In this document: positions 54,993 through 63,988 of the stretch, in pieces | Position numbering within the stretch: the first letter of the stretch is position 1 | How the letters are laid out: each line of letters starts with the position of its first letter | DNA from: DASYQD01 sp036005845 | GTDB lineage: Bacteria > Acidobacteriota > Thermoanaerobaculia > Multivoradales > JAIOJS01 | DNA length: 64,000 nt | NCBI GenBank assembly: GCA_036005845.1 | Contig: DASYQD010000174.1 | Span: forward strand, 1-64,000 | Direction: 5' to 3' | Notes under the pieces: generated by a model | Databases searched by the model: none | What the model was told of the DNA's origin: nothing | The model's input: only the letters and a program-made list of their open reading frames with translations | Translations under genes and position numbers: made by a program

Positions 54993-57900
54993 ATGAGCGA
55001 GCCCGACGAGCCCGAGATCACGCGCAGCACGCAGCCGGCGTTGCAGCCGCCGCCGCGGCGTTGGAGCCGCCGTCGTCGCGTCGGGGTATGGACGGCGGCC
55101 GCCCTCGTGCTGCTGCTCGGGCTCGCCGTCGCGCTGCTGCTGTGGGCGGTGAGCACTCGCGCCGGCGCGCGCTTCGTCTTCGCGCGCGTCTCGGCGCTGC
55201 TGCCCGGCAAGCTCGAGGCGCGCTCGATCGAGGGCCCCATCCGCGGCCCGCTGGTGCTGCGCGATCTCCACTACCAGACCGAGCGCTTCGACGTCACCAT
55301 CGCCGAGGCGCGCCTGCAGTGGCACATGGCGCGGCTGCGCCGCCGCACGCTCGACATCGAGTCGCTCGCCGTGCGCGGCGTGCGGGTGCGCATCCTGCCC
55401 AGCGAGGTGGTCACCGAGCGCAAGCTGAACGACATCGACCTGCGCTACAACGTGGTGGTGCGCGCGCTGCGCGTCGACGACGTGCAGATCGAGCGGCCGG
55501 GTTCTTCCAACCAAACCGGAGCCGGCGGCAGGCCCGTCGTCATCGACCGCATCACCATGAAGACCGGCGAGTGGCGCGACCGCCTGCTCATCGAGGACAT
55601 CGACGTCGTCTCGCCCGACGTCGACTTCGACGCCCGCGGCTGGCTGCGGCCGAAGGGCGACTACCCGCTCGACCTGCAGGTGGTGTGGGCCTACCGGCCA
55701 CCCGAGAAGCGCGCGCCGCTGGCGGGCCGCGGTCACGTCTTCGGCACGCTGCGCGCGCTGCGGCTCGACCAGAAGCTGGAGAAGCCGTCGCCGGCGACGA
55801 TCCGCGGCACGCTGGCCGAGGCGCTGTTCGATCCGCGCTTCACCGGCGAGGCGGACTTCCGGGACCTCCTGCCGCGGCTCTACGCGCCCACCTCGCCGGT
55901 GACGCGCGCCACCGGCCACGTCACCTTCACCGACGCGACGCTGGCGAAGTTCACCGCCACCGCCCGGGGCCGCGTCGACGTCGAGGACTGGGGCACGGCC
56001 GACGTCGACGCCCGCCTGACGCGCGACGGCGACACCTGGCACTTCGACCCGCTGGTGGCGAAGCGCCCGAATGCGCAAGGGCACATCACCTGGGTCGGCG
56101 ACTTCGTCTTCCCCGCCGACAAGCCGTCGCGCTTCGCCGGGCGCGCCGAGTGGCTGCGGATGACGTGGCCGATCGACGCCCGCGATCCCGCCGTGCGCAG
56201 CTCCTCCGGCACCGCGCGCCTCGAGGGCAACGTCGACGACTACCGCCTCGTCGTCGACGGCACCTTCGCCTTCCCCAACTTCCCGGCCGGCCGCTGGCAG
56301 GGCACGGCGCGCGGCAACCGCACGCAGCTCGTCGCCGAGACGGTCGAAGGGCGCGTGCTCGGCGGCCGCGTCGCCGGCAGCGCGCGCGTGCGCTGGAAGC
56401 CGTCGACCACCTGGAGCGTCAACGCCACCGCCTACGGCATCGACCCGCACGCGACGTGGAGCGTGGTGCCGGCGGCGCTCTCCGGCGGCGCCTGGCGCAT
56501 CGTCGGCCACGGCGACCAGCGGGCGATGGTGGTGCAGAGCCTGCGCGTCGACAACCCGCACGGCGCGCTGATCGCCAGCGGCGGCTTCGCGTGGGAGCCG
56601 ACCTTCACCTGGCACGCCGACGCGACGACACGCGGCATCAGCCCGGCGGCGCTCTTCCCGCAGGTGCCTGCCGGGTTCGCCCGCGGCGACTGGCACGTCG
56701 TCGGCCGCGGCACGGACAAGCGCGCCGCGCTCGAGCGCGTCGAGGGCGCCTTCCTCGGCGGCATGGTCGACGCCGCCGGCACCGTGGCCTGGGACCCGAG
56801 CGTGTCGTGGTCACTCGCCGGCAACGCGCACAACCTCGACCCGTCGCGTGCCTTCGCCGGTTGGAACGGCAACGTCAGCGGCGCCTTCCGCACCCACGGC
56901 GAGACGGTGCGCGGCGAACCCAGCGGCGAGGTGCTGGTCGAGAACGTCACCGGCACCTTGCGCGACCGCGAGCTGGTGGCGCACGGCACGGTGCTGCTCG
57001 GCGACGGCGCGGTGGGCCTGTCGAACGTCGAAGGCTCGTGGGGACCGGCGCGGCTGGCGCTCACCGGCGAGATCTCGCCGCGGCTCGGGCTCGGCTTCGA
57101 CGTGCAGGCGCTCGACCTGGCGACCCTCGATACGCGCGCCAGTGGCGTCGTCACCGCGCGCGGCACCGTGCGCGGCGCGGCGACGGCGCCGGTGATCGAC
57201 GCCACCATGTCGGGCACCAACGTCGGCTGGACCACCCACAAGGCGGCGACGCTCGAGGGGCGCTTCGCGCTCGACCTCGCGCCCGGCGGCGTCATCGACC
57301 TCGACTTGACGGGCACCGATCTGCACATCGGCGCCGAGAAGCTCGACACCATGGTGCTGCAGGCGAAAGGAACGCGCGAGGCGCATACCATCACCGTCTC
57401 GGCGCGCGGCGAGGACGAGGCGTTCGACCTCGCCGCCAGCGGCGGCTTCCCGTCGACGCCGGGGCCGGGCCTGCCAACGAGCGCCGCCGCCGCGTCGCAG
57501 CTGGTGTGGACGGGTACCCTGACGCGGCTCAGCGCCGAGGCGGAAGAAACCGGGCGCTGGGAGCTGGCCGGACCGACGCCGATGACCTTCGGCGCCAGCG
57601 AGGCCCGCGTGCAGGGGATGTGCTGGGTGTCCTCGGGCGCGCGGCTCTGCGCCGACCTCGATTGGCGCGCCGCGGGCAACCCGCGCGGCGAGGCGCTCAA
57701 CGTCAACGCCACCGCCACCGAGCTGCCGCTGCGCCTCTTCGCGCGCCTGCTGCCGCCCGATCTCATGGTCGCCGGCACCGTCAGCGGCGACGTGCACCTG
57801 CGCAGCGCCGCGGGCGGCGTGCTGGTGGGCGAGGCGTTGCTGCGGCCGAGCGCCGGCACGGCCATCTGGAGCGCCAGCCGCGGCGAGGAGATCAAGCTCG

Positions 57901-59579
57901 AGCTCCAGGGCGGCGAGGTGCGTCTCGTCGCCGATGCCGCTGGCGTGGCGATCGGCGGCAAGGTGGAGCTGGCGCAAGCCGGCCAGCCCGCCGGCAGCGT
58001 GCAGGGCTCGGTGAACCTGCCCGGCTTCCGCATCGGCCGGGCCGCCGCCGAGCAGCCGCTGCTCGGGCACCTCACGGCACAGCTCAATGATCTGCACTTC
58101 CTGCAGGCGGTGGTGCCGGTGCTCGGCGCCACCAGCGGACAGGCGACCGCCGACCTCGCGCTCTCGGGCACGCTGGCGGCGCCCGGCATCGCCGGCAGCG
58201 CCCACGTCACCGGCGCCGCCGCCGAGGTGCCGAGCCTCGGCTTGAAGCTCACGGACATCGAGGTCACCGCCAGCGGCGACGGCAGCGGTCCGCTCAAGAT
58301 CGACGGCAGCCTGCGCTCCGGCGAGGGCACGCTGAAGATCACCGGCACCTCGCCGCTGCTGCCGAGCCAGGGGCATCCGCTGCGCCTCGACTTGAAGGGC
58401 GAACGCGTGCAGCTCGCCAACGTCGAGGAGGCGCGCATCCTCGCCAACCCCGACCTGCAGATCGCCTACGACGGCGCGCTGCTGCGGGTCGCCGGCGCGG
58501 TCCGCGTGCCGCAGGCGCAGCTCACCTACAAGGCCGGCAAGGTGGACGTGGTCGAGCCTTCGCGCGACGTCGTCTTCGTCGGCGCGCAGGTGCCGAAGGC
58601 CGTCGACATCGGCATGACCATCGAGGCCCGCGTCGTCGTCATCCTCGGCAGCGACGTCAAGCTCTCCGCCGAAGGCCTGGAGACCAAGCTGCGCGGCGCC
58701 GTGACGGTGATCGAAGACCCCGAGCAGGGGACCAAGGCCACCGGCCAGCTCGAGCTCTCCGAGGGCACCTTCAAGGCGTACGGCCAGGACCTGGTGATCG
58801 AGCACGGGCGGCTCTACTTCGCCGGCGGCCCCATCTACGACCCCGGCATCGACGTGCGCGCCTACCGCAAGATCGCCGATGAGAACCTGACGGCGGGGAT
58901 CAACGCCCGCGGCACGCTGAAGGCACCCGAGGTGTCGGTATGGGCCGAGCCGACGATGAGCGACAGTGAGGCGCTCTCCTACCTGCTGCTCGGCCGGCCG
59001 CTCGAGTCGACGAACCAACAGGAGGGCAGCATGCTCGCCAACGCCGCCACCAGCCTCGGCATCCGCGGCGGCAACCTGCTGGCGAAGAAGCTCGGCGCCG
59101 CGCTCGGCCTGCAGGAGGCGAGCATCGTGCCCGGCAACACGCTGCAGGAGGCGGCGTTCGTCATCGGCAAGTACCTCTCGCCGCGCCTCTACGTGAGCTA
59201 CGGCATCGGCCTCTTCGACGCCAGCAGCACGCTGCGGGTGCGCTACCTGATCAGCGAGCACCTCCACCTCGAGGCGCAGACGGGAGCGCGCACCAGCGGC
59301 GACGCGCTCTACACCGTCGAGCACGGGCCGCCGTCGCGCGAGGAGATGCGCCGGCGCTTCCGCCAGCGCGACCTGCCGCGCATCAAGCCCGAAGAGCTGT
59401 CGACGCCGCCCAAGGTGCCGGTGGGCGCCGAGGGTGAGAAGCAGCCCACAGGCTCGTCGTCGACCGCGGCGGAAGCGGCAAAGGCCTCCAACCAGGCGCA
59501 GCGCGCGGTGCGGCAGACCGAGCAGGCCAAGCAGCCGGCGCCGCTGCCGAGCCCGACGCCGACTCCGACGCCGCACTAG
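54993..59579 (+). CDS. tamB: TamB-type translocation and assembly module protein
   Basis: 1528 aa from ATG 54993. One N-terminal membrane helix (about residues 31-52) is followed by a very long beta-rich region and the conserved C-terminal DUF490/TamB domain (about residues 1120-1475: GTLKAPEVSVWAEPTMSDSE, SYLLLGRPLES, YLSPRLYVSYGIGLFD). The last 60 residues are Lys/Ala/Pro-rich and end PTPTPTPH. It forms a periplasm-spanning hydrophobic groove that works with TamA. Its stop overlaps the convergent antitoxin gene's stop. Confidence 0.94.
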   Translation: MSEPDEPEITRSTQPALQPPPRRWSRRRRVGVWTAAALVLLLGLAVALLLWAVSTRAGARFVFARVSALLPGKLEARSIEGPIRGPLVLRDLHYQTERFDVTIAEARLQWHMARLRRRTLDIESLAVRGVRVRILPSEVVTERKLNDIDLRYNVVVRALRVDDVQIERPGSSNQTGAGGRPVVIDRITMKTGEWRDRLLIEDIDVVSPDVDFDARGWLRPKGDYPLDLQVVWAYRPPEKRAPLAGRGHVFGTLRALRLDQKLEKPSPATIRGTLAEALFDPRFTGEADFRDLLPRLYAPTSPVTRATGHVTFTDATLAKFTATARGRVDVEDWGTADVDARLTRDGDTWHFDPLVAKRPNAQGHITWVGDFVFPADKPSRFAGRAEWLRMTWPIDARDPAVRSSSGTARLEGNVDDYRLVVDGTFAFPNFPAGRWQGTARGNRTQLVAETVEGRVLGGRVAGSARVRWKPSTTWSVNATAYGIDPHATWSVVPAALSGGAWRIVGHGDQRAMVVQSLRVDNPHGALIASGGFAWEPTFTWHADATTRGISPAALFPQVPAGFARGDWHVVGRGTDKRAALERVEGAFLGGMVDAAGTVAWDPSVSWSLAGNAHNLDPSRAFAGWNGNVSGAFRTHGETVRGEPSGEVLVENVTGTLRDRELVAHGTVLLGDGAVGLSNVEGSWGPARLALTGEISPRLGLGFDVQALDLATLDTRASGVVTARGTVRGAATAPVIDATMSGTNVGWTTHKAATLEGRFALDLAPGGVIDLDLTGTDLHIGAEKLDTMVLQAKGTREAHTITVSARGEDEAFDLAASGGFPSTPGPGLPTSAAAASQLVWTGTLTRLSAEAEETGRWELAGPTPMTFGASEARVQGMCWVSSGARLCADLDWRAAGNPRGEALNVNATATELPLRLFARLLPPDLMVAGTVSGDVHLRSAAGGVLVGEALLRPSAGTAIWSASRGEEIKLELQGGEVRLVADAAGVAIGGKVELAQAGQPAGSVQGSVNLPGFRIGRAAAEQPLLGHLTAQLNDLHFLQAVVPVLGATSGQATADLALSGTLAAPGIAGSAHVTGAAAEVPSLGLKLTDIEVTASGDGSGPLKIDGSLRSGEGTLKITGTSPLLPSQGHPLRLDLKGERVQLANVEEARILANPDLQIAYDGALLRVAGAVRVPQAQLTYKAGKVDVVEPSRDVVFVGAQVPKAVDIGMTIEARVVVILGSDVKLSAEGLETKLRGAVTVIEDPEQGTKATGQLELSEGTFKAYGQDLVIEHGRLYFAGGPIYDPGIDVRAYRKIADENLTAGINARGTLKAPEVSVWAEPTMSDSEALSYLLLGRPLESTNQQEGSMLANAATSLGIRGGNLLAKKLGAALGLQEASIVPGNTLQEAAFVIGKYLSPRLYVSYGIGLFDASSTLRVRYLISEHLHLEAQTGARTSGDALYTVEHGPPSREEMRRRFRQRDLPRIKPEELSTPPKVPVGAEGEKQPTGSSSTAAEAAKASNQAQRAVRQTEQAKQPAPLPSPTPTPTPH

Positions 59580-59974
59580 GCCTGACGCGACTCAGGCGCG
59601 AAGCGGCGAACCCTGCTTGCCGGCCGAGCATCGGATCGGCGGCCACGCTTGCGCGCAGCCGGCACCCCTTTGATGACCTTGCCGACCCTTTCCGGAGAGG
59701 CGCCAAGTCGGAGGAGCGAGCCGACCAGAAGATCGAGCGAGACCGCGGGATCGCCGGCCTCCATTTTCGCCACTCGCGACTGGCTGGAGCCCACGAGCTT
59801 CGCGGCTTGCTCCTGAGTGAGTGCCGCGCTCTTGCGTTGCTCGCGCAGCAGCTTGGCGAGCGCGATCTTCATGTCGATGATGGCCATCTCGGCGTCACTG
59901 AGGCCGAGAAACTCCTGGACGGTAGTGACACGGCCGCCGGCGGCCTGGATGCGCTTTCGAGTTGTGCTGTTCAT
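59576..59974 (-). CDS. XRE-family antitoxin
   Basis: 132 aa, ATG at 59974. A helical N-terminus (LSDAEMAIIDMKIALAKLLR) is followed by a helix-turn-helix: LTQEQAAKLVGSSQSRVAKM. A basic tail (RKRGRRSDARPASRVRRF) follows. It is divergent from the RelE-like toxin gene 46 bases away, and probably neutralises the toxin and represses transcription through the palindrome between them. Its stop TAG overlaps the tamB stop. Confidence 0.88.
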   Translation of the reverse strand: MNSTTRKRIQAAGGRVTTVQEFLGLSDAEMAIIDMKIALAKLLREQRKSAALTQEQAAKLVGSSQSRVAKMEAGDPAVSLDLLVGSLLRLGASPERVGKVIKGVPAARKRGRRSDARPASRVRRFAPESRQA

Positions 59975-59983
59975 GCCGAGGTC

Positions 59984-60012
59984 ATAATATGTCCGACCTG
60001 ACATAAAGTCAA
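59984..60012 (-). promoter_or_regulatory. Antitoxin promoter with overlapping palindromic operator
   Basis: On the minus strand TTGACT (60012-60007), 17 bases, TATTAT (59989-59984). The perfect inverted repeat TATGTC-cgacct-GACATA (59988-59993 and 60000-60005) lies across spacer and -10. An XRE dimer bound here would block the promoter. The toxin's own promoter is less clear. Confidence 0.75.
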
Positions 60013-60020
60013 AGGCCAGC

Positions 60021-60356
60021 ATGGGCAAACACTTTGTCATCATGGGAGGAGGGCTGACCACGCCGCCGCTCTCCACTGAGGCGCGGCGAGAGGCGGGTTT
60101 CCTCCTTCGGCAGCTGCAGGAGGGCGAGGTTGTGGCCATGCCGAAGTCGCGCCCGATGCCGACCATCGGCCAGCGCTGTCATGAGTTGCGCATCCCCGCT
60201 GAGAACCTTACTTGGCGAATCGTCTACTACCTGGACGACGATGCTGTCGTCGTTCTCGACGTCTTCGCCAAGAAGACGAGCTCCACGCCGAAATCGCTGA
60301 TCGAGACCGCGAAGAAGCGTCTCCGCGCCTACTTAGAGGCGGTCGCGGATTCTTGA
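60021..60356 (+). CDS. RelE/HigB-like toxin (Gp49 family)
   Basis: 111 aa. The core RCHELRIPAENLTWRIVYYL, then VVVLDVFAKKTSSTP and IETAKKRLRAYL is the Gp49-like RelE signature (WR...Y, F-KK-TP, A-KRL). Members cut mRNA at the ribosome. The N-terminus (MGKHFVIMGGGLTTPPLSTE) is longer than typical, so a downstream start is possible. Gene order is unusual: toxin and antitoxin are divergent rather than in a toxin-antitoxin operon. Confidence 0.87.
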   Translation: MGKHFVIMGGGLTTPPLSTEARREAGFLLRQLQEGEVVAMPKSRPMPTIGQRCHELRIPAENLTWRIVYYLDDDAVVVLDVFAKKTSSTPKSLIETAKKRLRAYLEAVADS

Positions 60357-60409
60357 GCTGCAGGCAACATCGAGCGGTGTTCGTCGGCGCTTCCGCTAGC
60401 ATCATCACG

Positions 60410-61594
60410 ATGCCGCGCCACCCGGAGCTCTCCCCCACCGTCACCGCCATCTCGGGATCGGTCTACTCGAAGCTGGCGCAGAAGCTGGCAACGCACAAGG
60501 GAACGGTCTACCCGCTGCACGTCGGCGATACCTGGATGGAGCCGCCGACGGGCTGCCGCATGGAGGACCTGCGGGTCGGCGAGCACCCGGGCATGCACCG
60601 CTACACGGCGCCGCAGGGACACCCGGCGCTGCTCGCCGCGGTGGCGCGCTACGTGGAGGCGAAGAGCGGCGTGGCGACGACGCCCGACAACGTGCTCATC
60701 GCCGCCGGCGCCACCGGCGCGCTCGGGGCTGCAGTCGGAGCCTTAGTGAGCCCCGGCGACGAGGTGCTGCTGCTGGCGCCCTACTGGCCGCTCATCGCCG
60801 GCATCGTGCGCTCGTTCCACGGCACGCCCGTGGCGGTGCCGTTCCTCGGCCGCGTGACGACGCCGGCCGAAGCGGTCGAAGCAGTCGAGTCGCAGCGCAC
60901 CGAGCGGACCGTCGCGCTCTACCTCAGCACGCCCAACAACCCGACCGGCCTCATCATCCCCGGCGAGGTGCTGCGCGCGCTCGTCGCCTGGGCGGAGGAG
61001 CACGAGCTGTGGGTGATCGCCGACGAGGTCTATGAGCACTATCAGTTCGACGGCCAGCACGTGTACACGCGGCCATTCGATCCGGCGCGCACCTTCGCGG
61101 CGCACTCGTTCTCGAAGGCGTACGGCATGGCCGGCAACCGTTGCGGCTACGTCGTCGGGCCGGCGGAGGCGATGGGCGAGCTGCGCAAGGTGGCGACGCA
61201 CACCTTCTACTCGACGCCGACGGCGTCGCAGCTCGCCGCCGTGAAGGCGCTGGGTTCGGGTTATCCCGATGCCGGACCGGGCGATGCGTGGGCGAACGTC
61301 GCGCGCCAGCAGTACTGCGAGACCGGGAGCTGGGCGGCGGCGCGGCTCGGCATCCCGGCGCCGCAGGGGAGCACCTTTCTCTTCCTCGACGTCGCCGATC
61401 AGCTCGAGCGGGGCGACGCGGGCGGCGATCCGCTCGACGACTTCCTCGCCCGCTGCGGCGAGCGCGGGCTCTTCCTGGCACCGGGTCCGAGCTTCGGCCC
61501 GTACCCGACGCACGTGCGGCTCTGCTTCACGGCGGCGCCGCCGGAGCGGGTCAAGGAAGGGGTCGAGGTGTTGGCGGAGATCCTCGGGCGATGA
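60410..61594 (+). CDS. Pyridoxal-phosphate aminotransferase, class I/II
   Basis: 394 aa, ATG at 60410. Fold-type I motifs: YTAPQGHPALLAAVARYV, STPNNPTGLIIPGEVL, VIADEVYEHYQF (Asp and Tyr binding PLP), SFSKAYGMAGNRCGY (Schiff-base Lys) and HVRLCFTAAP (substrate-carboxylate Arg). It is of the aspartate/aromatic aminotransferase group; the substrate is not clear from sequence. Its stop overlaps the start of the next gene as ATGA. Confidence 0.93.
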   Translation: MPRHPELSPTVTAISGSVYSKLAQKLATHKGTVYPLHVGDTWMEPPTGCRMEDLRVGEHPGMHRYTAPQGHPALLAAVARYVEAKSGVATTPDNVLIAAGATGALGAAVGALVSPGDEVLLLAPYWPLIAGIVRSFHGTPVAVPFLGRVTTPAEAVEAVESQRTERTVALYLSTPNNPTGLIIPGEVLRALVAWAEEHELWVIADEVYEHYQFDGQHVYTRPFDPARTFAAHSFSKAYGMAGNRCGYVVGPAEAMGELRKVATHTFYSTPTASQLAAVKALGSGYPDAGPGDAWANVARQQYCETGSWAAARLGIPAPQGSTFLFLDVADQLERGDAGGDPLDDFLARCGERGLFLAPGPSFGPYPTHVRLCFTAAPPERVKEGVEVLAEILGR

Positions 61595-62307
61595 CGGAGC
61601 GAATCACCATGCCCGCCGCACGCGCCAGCGAAGGTGACACGGCAAGTCGTCCCATTGCGGTCTCGTCCACGGCCGCGCGCCGCACCGCTTTGTTGGCGCC
61701 GATCGCGTGCCGAGCCGCGGTCGCGATGCTGGGCATGGTCGTCGCCCTCACCGCGGGCAGCTGCTCGCGCCGTGGCGGTCCGCCGCGCCGCCCGCCGTTG
61801 CCGCCCGGCCAGGCGGAGGCCGGCGGTCCCGCGTTCCTGCCCTCGACCACCGTCGTCGACGAGCCCGCCGCCGCCGCCGGGATGCCGGCCACCGTCATCG
61901 CCGTGCGCAGCGCCGCGCACCTCGGCCTTCATGAGGGTTTCGACCGCGTCACCATCGAGCTGGCGGGCAGCGCGCCCGGTTACCGCGCGGCGTGGCGCAC
62001 GACGCCGCCGCGGCGCTGCGGTTCCGGTGCCGCGGTGGCGATGGCGGGCAGCGCCTGGTTGGAGGTGCGCCTCGACCCGGCGCAGGCGCACGACGCGGAA
62101 GGCCGTGTCACCCTCGAGGCCAGGCCGCAGCAGCCGCCGGGCCTCTCGGCGATCCACGGCCTGGAGATGACCTGCGACTTCGAAGGCGTGGTGAGTTGGG
62201 CGCTGGGCGCGCCGCGGGCGCTCCCCTTCCGCGTCATGCCGCTGAGCGATCCGCCGCGCGTCGTCGTCGACGTGGCGCACGCCACGGCGGCGGCTGCCTC
62301 GCCGTGA
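61591..62307 (+). CDS. AMIN-like-domain lipoprotein
   Basis: 238 aa. The ATG overlaps the aminotransferase stop. The N-terminal tail of about 45 residues precedes a hydrophobic segment and lipobox-like AGSC. After a Pro-rich linker, AAHLGLHEGFDRVTIELAGS, then WLEVRLDPAQAHD and PPRVVVDVAHA match the AMIN-like beta fold found in actinobacterial and acidobacterial lipoproteins. It may bind carbohydrate or peptidoglycan; function is unproven. Confidence 0.75.
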   Translation: MTERITMPAARASEGDTASRPIAVSSTAARRTALLAPIACRAAVAMLGMVVALTAGSCSRRGGPPRRPPLPPGQAEAGGPAFLPSTTVVDEPAAAAGMPATVIAVRSAAHLGLHEGFDRVTIELAGSAPGYRAAWRTTPPRRCGSGAAVAMAGSAWLEVRLDPAQAHDAEGRVTLEARPQQPPGLSAIHGLEMTCDFEGVVSWALGAPRALPFRVMPLSDPPRVVVDVAHATAAAASP

Positions 62308-62379
62308 TGCCGGCGCCGAGCGCACCCCGTTGAGCCGGCGGCCGCGAAGGAGCCGCGCCGGGCCCCGGCTCTAACTTCC

Positions 62380-63897
62380 ATGCGTCACCTCCTGCCCGCC
62401 TCCGCCCTCGCTGCCCTCGCGCTGCTGGTCGTCCCCGGCCCCGGCGAGAGCGCGCCGCGTTTCTCGCGCGCCGAGTGGATCGAGGCGCACGAGGTCGAGA
62501 ACCGCTTCGACGGAGGCGCGCTCCCGGAGCGCGCCTCCGCTGTCGCCAAACAAAGGCGCGAGCCGAAGGCGAGCTCCGACGTCGCGGAGCTGGCGCCCGC
62601 TGCGGGCGGCAGCGTAGTCAACCTGCAAGTCAACGTCGACCTCTTCCCGGACGACGATGCCGCGGAGCAGCAGCCCGAGACGCAGGCCGAGCCCTTCTTC
62701 GCCGTCGACCCGGCCAACGAGAGCCGCCTGCTCGCCGGCTACCAGGAAGGCCGCTTCGAGAGCGGCGGCGCCCGCGCCCTCTCCTTCGCGCTCTCCACCA
62801 ACGCCGGCCGGCGCTGGAGCTCCGGCTACATCCCCGGCCTGACCGAGCTCACCGGCGGGCCCTGGCAGCGCGCTTCCGATCCGTGGGTAGCCTTCGGCCC
62901 CGACCACCGCGCCTACTACGTGTCGTTGGCTTTCAACGAAACGAACCCGCGCAACGCCGTCGTCGTCTCCACCTCCACCGACGGCGGCGCGAGCTGGGGC
63001 GAGCCAGTCACCGTCCACATGCCGACGGGCACCGACTTCGACGACAAGGAGTCGATCGTCGTCGACAACCAGCCCGACAGCCCGTTCCGCGGCCGCATCT
63101 ACGTGGCGTGGGACATGGCGCGCGAAAACGGCACGCAGCCGCTGCTGCTCTCGTGGTCGGACGACGGCGGGGCGAGCTTCTCGCCCGCCGTCACCGTCAA
63201 GCAGGGCGTCAACCTCGGCGTCGTGCCGCTGGTGGGGCCCGGCGGCGCCGTCCATCTGGTGTGGTGCGACTTCGCCTTCTTCGACCACGTCGAGCTCGAC
63301 CACTCGCGCTCCGACGACGGCGGCGCCACCTGGAGCGCGCCGGCGCGCATCGACGACTCCTTCAGCTTCGGCGTGCGCGAGATGCGCACCGGCGGCAACA
63401 TACCCGCGGCCGCCGTCGATCCGAAGACCGGCACGCTCTACGTGGTTTGGCAGGACTCGCGATTCACCGGCGTCATCGAGCAGATCCTGATCTCGCGCTC
63501 GACCGACGGCGGCGACACCTGGTCTTCGCCAGAGGTGGTCTCCGACGGGCCGACCAACGCGGCGAGCTTCACCCCGGCGATCGCCGTCGACGGCAGCGGC
63601 CGCGTCGGCGTCACCTACTACTCGCTGCGCAACGACCCCAACCGCCTGCTCGGCGTCGACCTCTACATGGCCTTCTCCACCGACGGCGGCGTCACCTTCG
63701 GCCCCAGCCGCCGCATCAGCCGCACCACCTGGGACGCCACCTACGCCGCCTTCTCGCGCGGCAAGTTCCTCGGCGACTACCAGGGGCTGGTTGCAGGGAA
63801 GAAGCTCTTCCACCCGCTCTTCGTCGCCACCTTCCGGCGCTCGGCGCGCGACGCCGACCGGCTGCAGCCCGACGTCTTCACGGCGTCGATCCGGTAG
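62380..63897 (+). CDS. Secreted BNR/Asp-box repeat (sialidase-fold) protein
   Basis: 505 aa. Signal peptide MRHLLPASALAALALLVVPG to about residue 25. At least five Asp-box motifs are spaced through the chain: STDGGASWGEP, SDDGGASFSPA, SDDGGATWSAP, STDGGDTWSSP and STDGGVTFGPS. This indicates a six-bladed propeller of the sialidase/neuraminidase fold. The catalytic Arg triad, Tyr and Asp of true sialidases were not confidently located, so it may be only a binding propeller. Confidence 0.87.
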   Translation: MRHLLPASALAALALLVVPGPGESAPRFSRAEWIEAHEVENRFDGGALPERASAVAKQRREPKASSDVAELAPAAGGSVVNLQVNVDLFPDDDAAEQQPETQAEPFFAVDPANESRLLAGYQEGRFESGGARALSFALSTNAGRRWSSGYIPGLTELTGGPWQRASDPWVAFGPDHRAYYVSLAFNETNPRNAVVVSTSTDGGASWGEPVTVHMPTGTDFDDKESIVVDNQPDSPFRGRIYVAWDMARENGTQPLLLSWSDDGGASFSPAVTVKQGVNLGVVPLVGPGGAVHLVWCDFAFFDHVELDHSRSDDGGATWSAPARIDDSFSFGVREMRTGGNIPAAAVDPKTGTLYVVWQDSRFTGVIEQILISRSTDGGDTWSSPEVVSDGPTNAASFTPAIAVDGSGRVGVTYYSLRNDPNRLLGVDLYMAFSTDGGVTFGPSRRISRTTWDATYAAFSRGKFLGDYQGLVAGKKLFHPLFVATFRRSARDADRLQPDVFTASIR

Positions 63898-63906
63898 GGC
63901 TCCCGC

Positions 63907-63988
63907 AGCATCGAGATCGCTTCGTCGCTGCGCTCCTCGCGATGACGCCTGAATGTCATCGCGAGCGCAGCGAAGCGATCTCGATGCT
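63907..63988. repeat. Dispersed palindromic element, copy 3 (complete)
   Basis: The left arm starts AGCATCGAGATCGCTTCG and ends CTCGCGATGAC (63907-63946). The right arm (63955-63988) runs GTCATCGCGAGCGC to GCGATCTCGATGCT. The arms match except for a small internal deletion in the right arm. It lies 10 bases after the BNR gene stop and could also act as an mRNA 3' hairpin. Confidence 0.9.
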
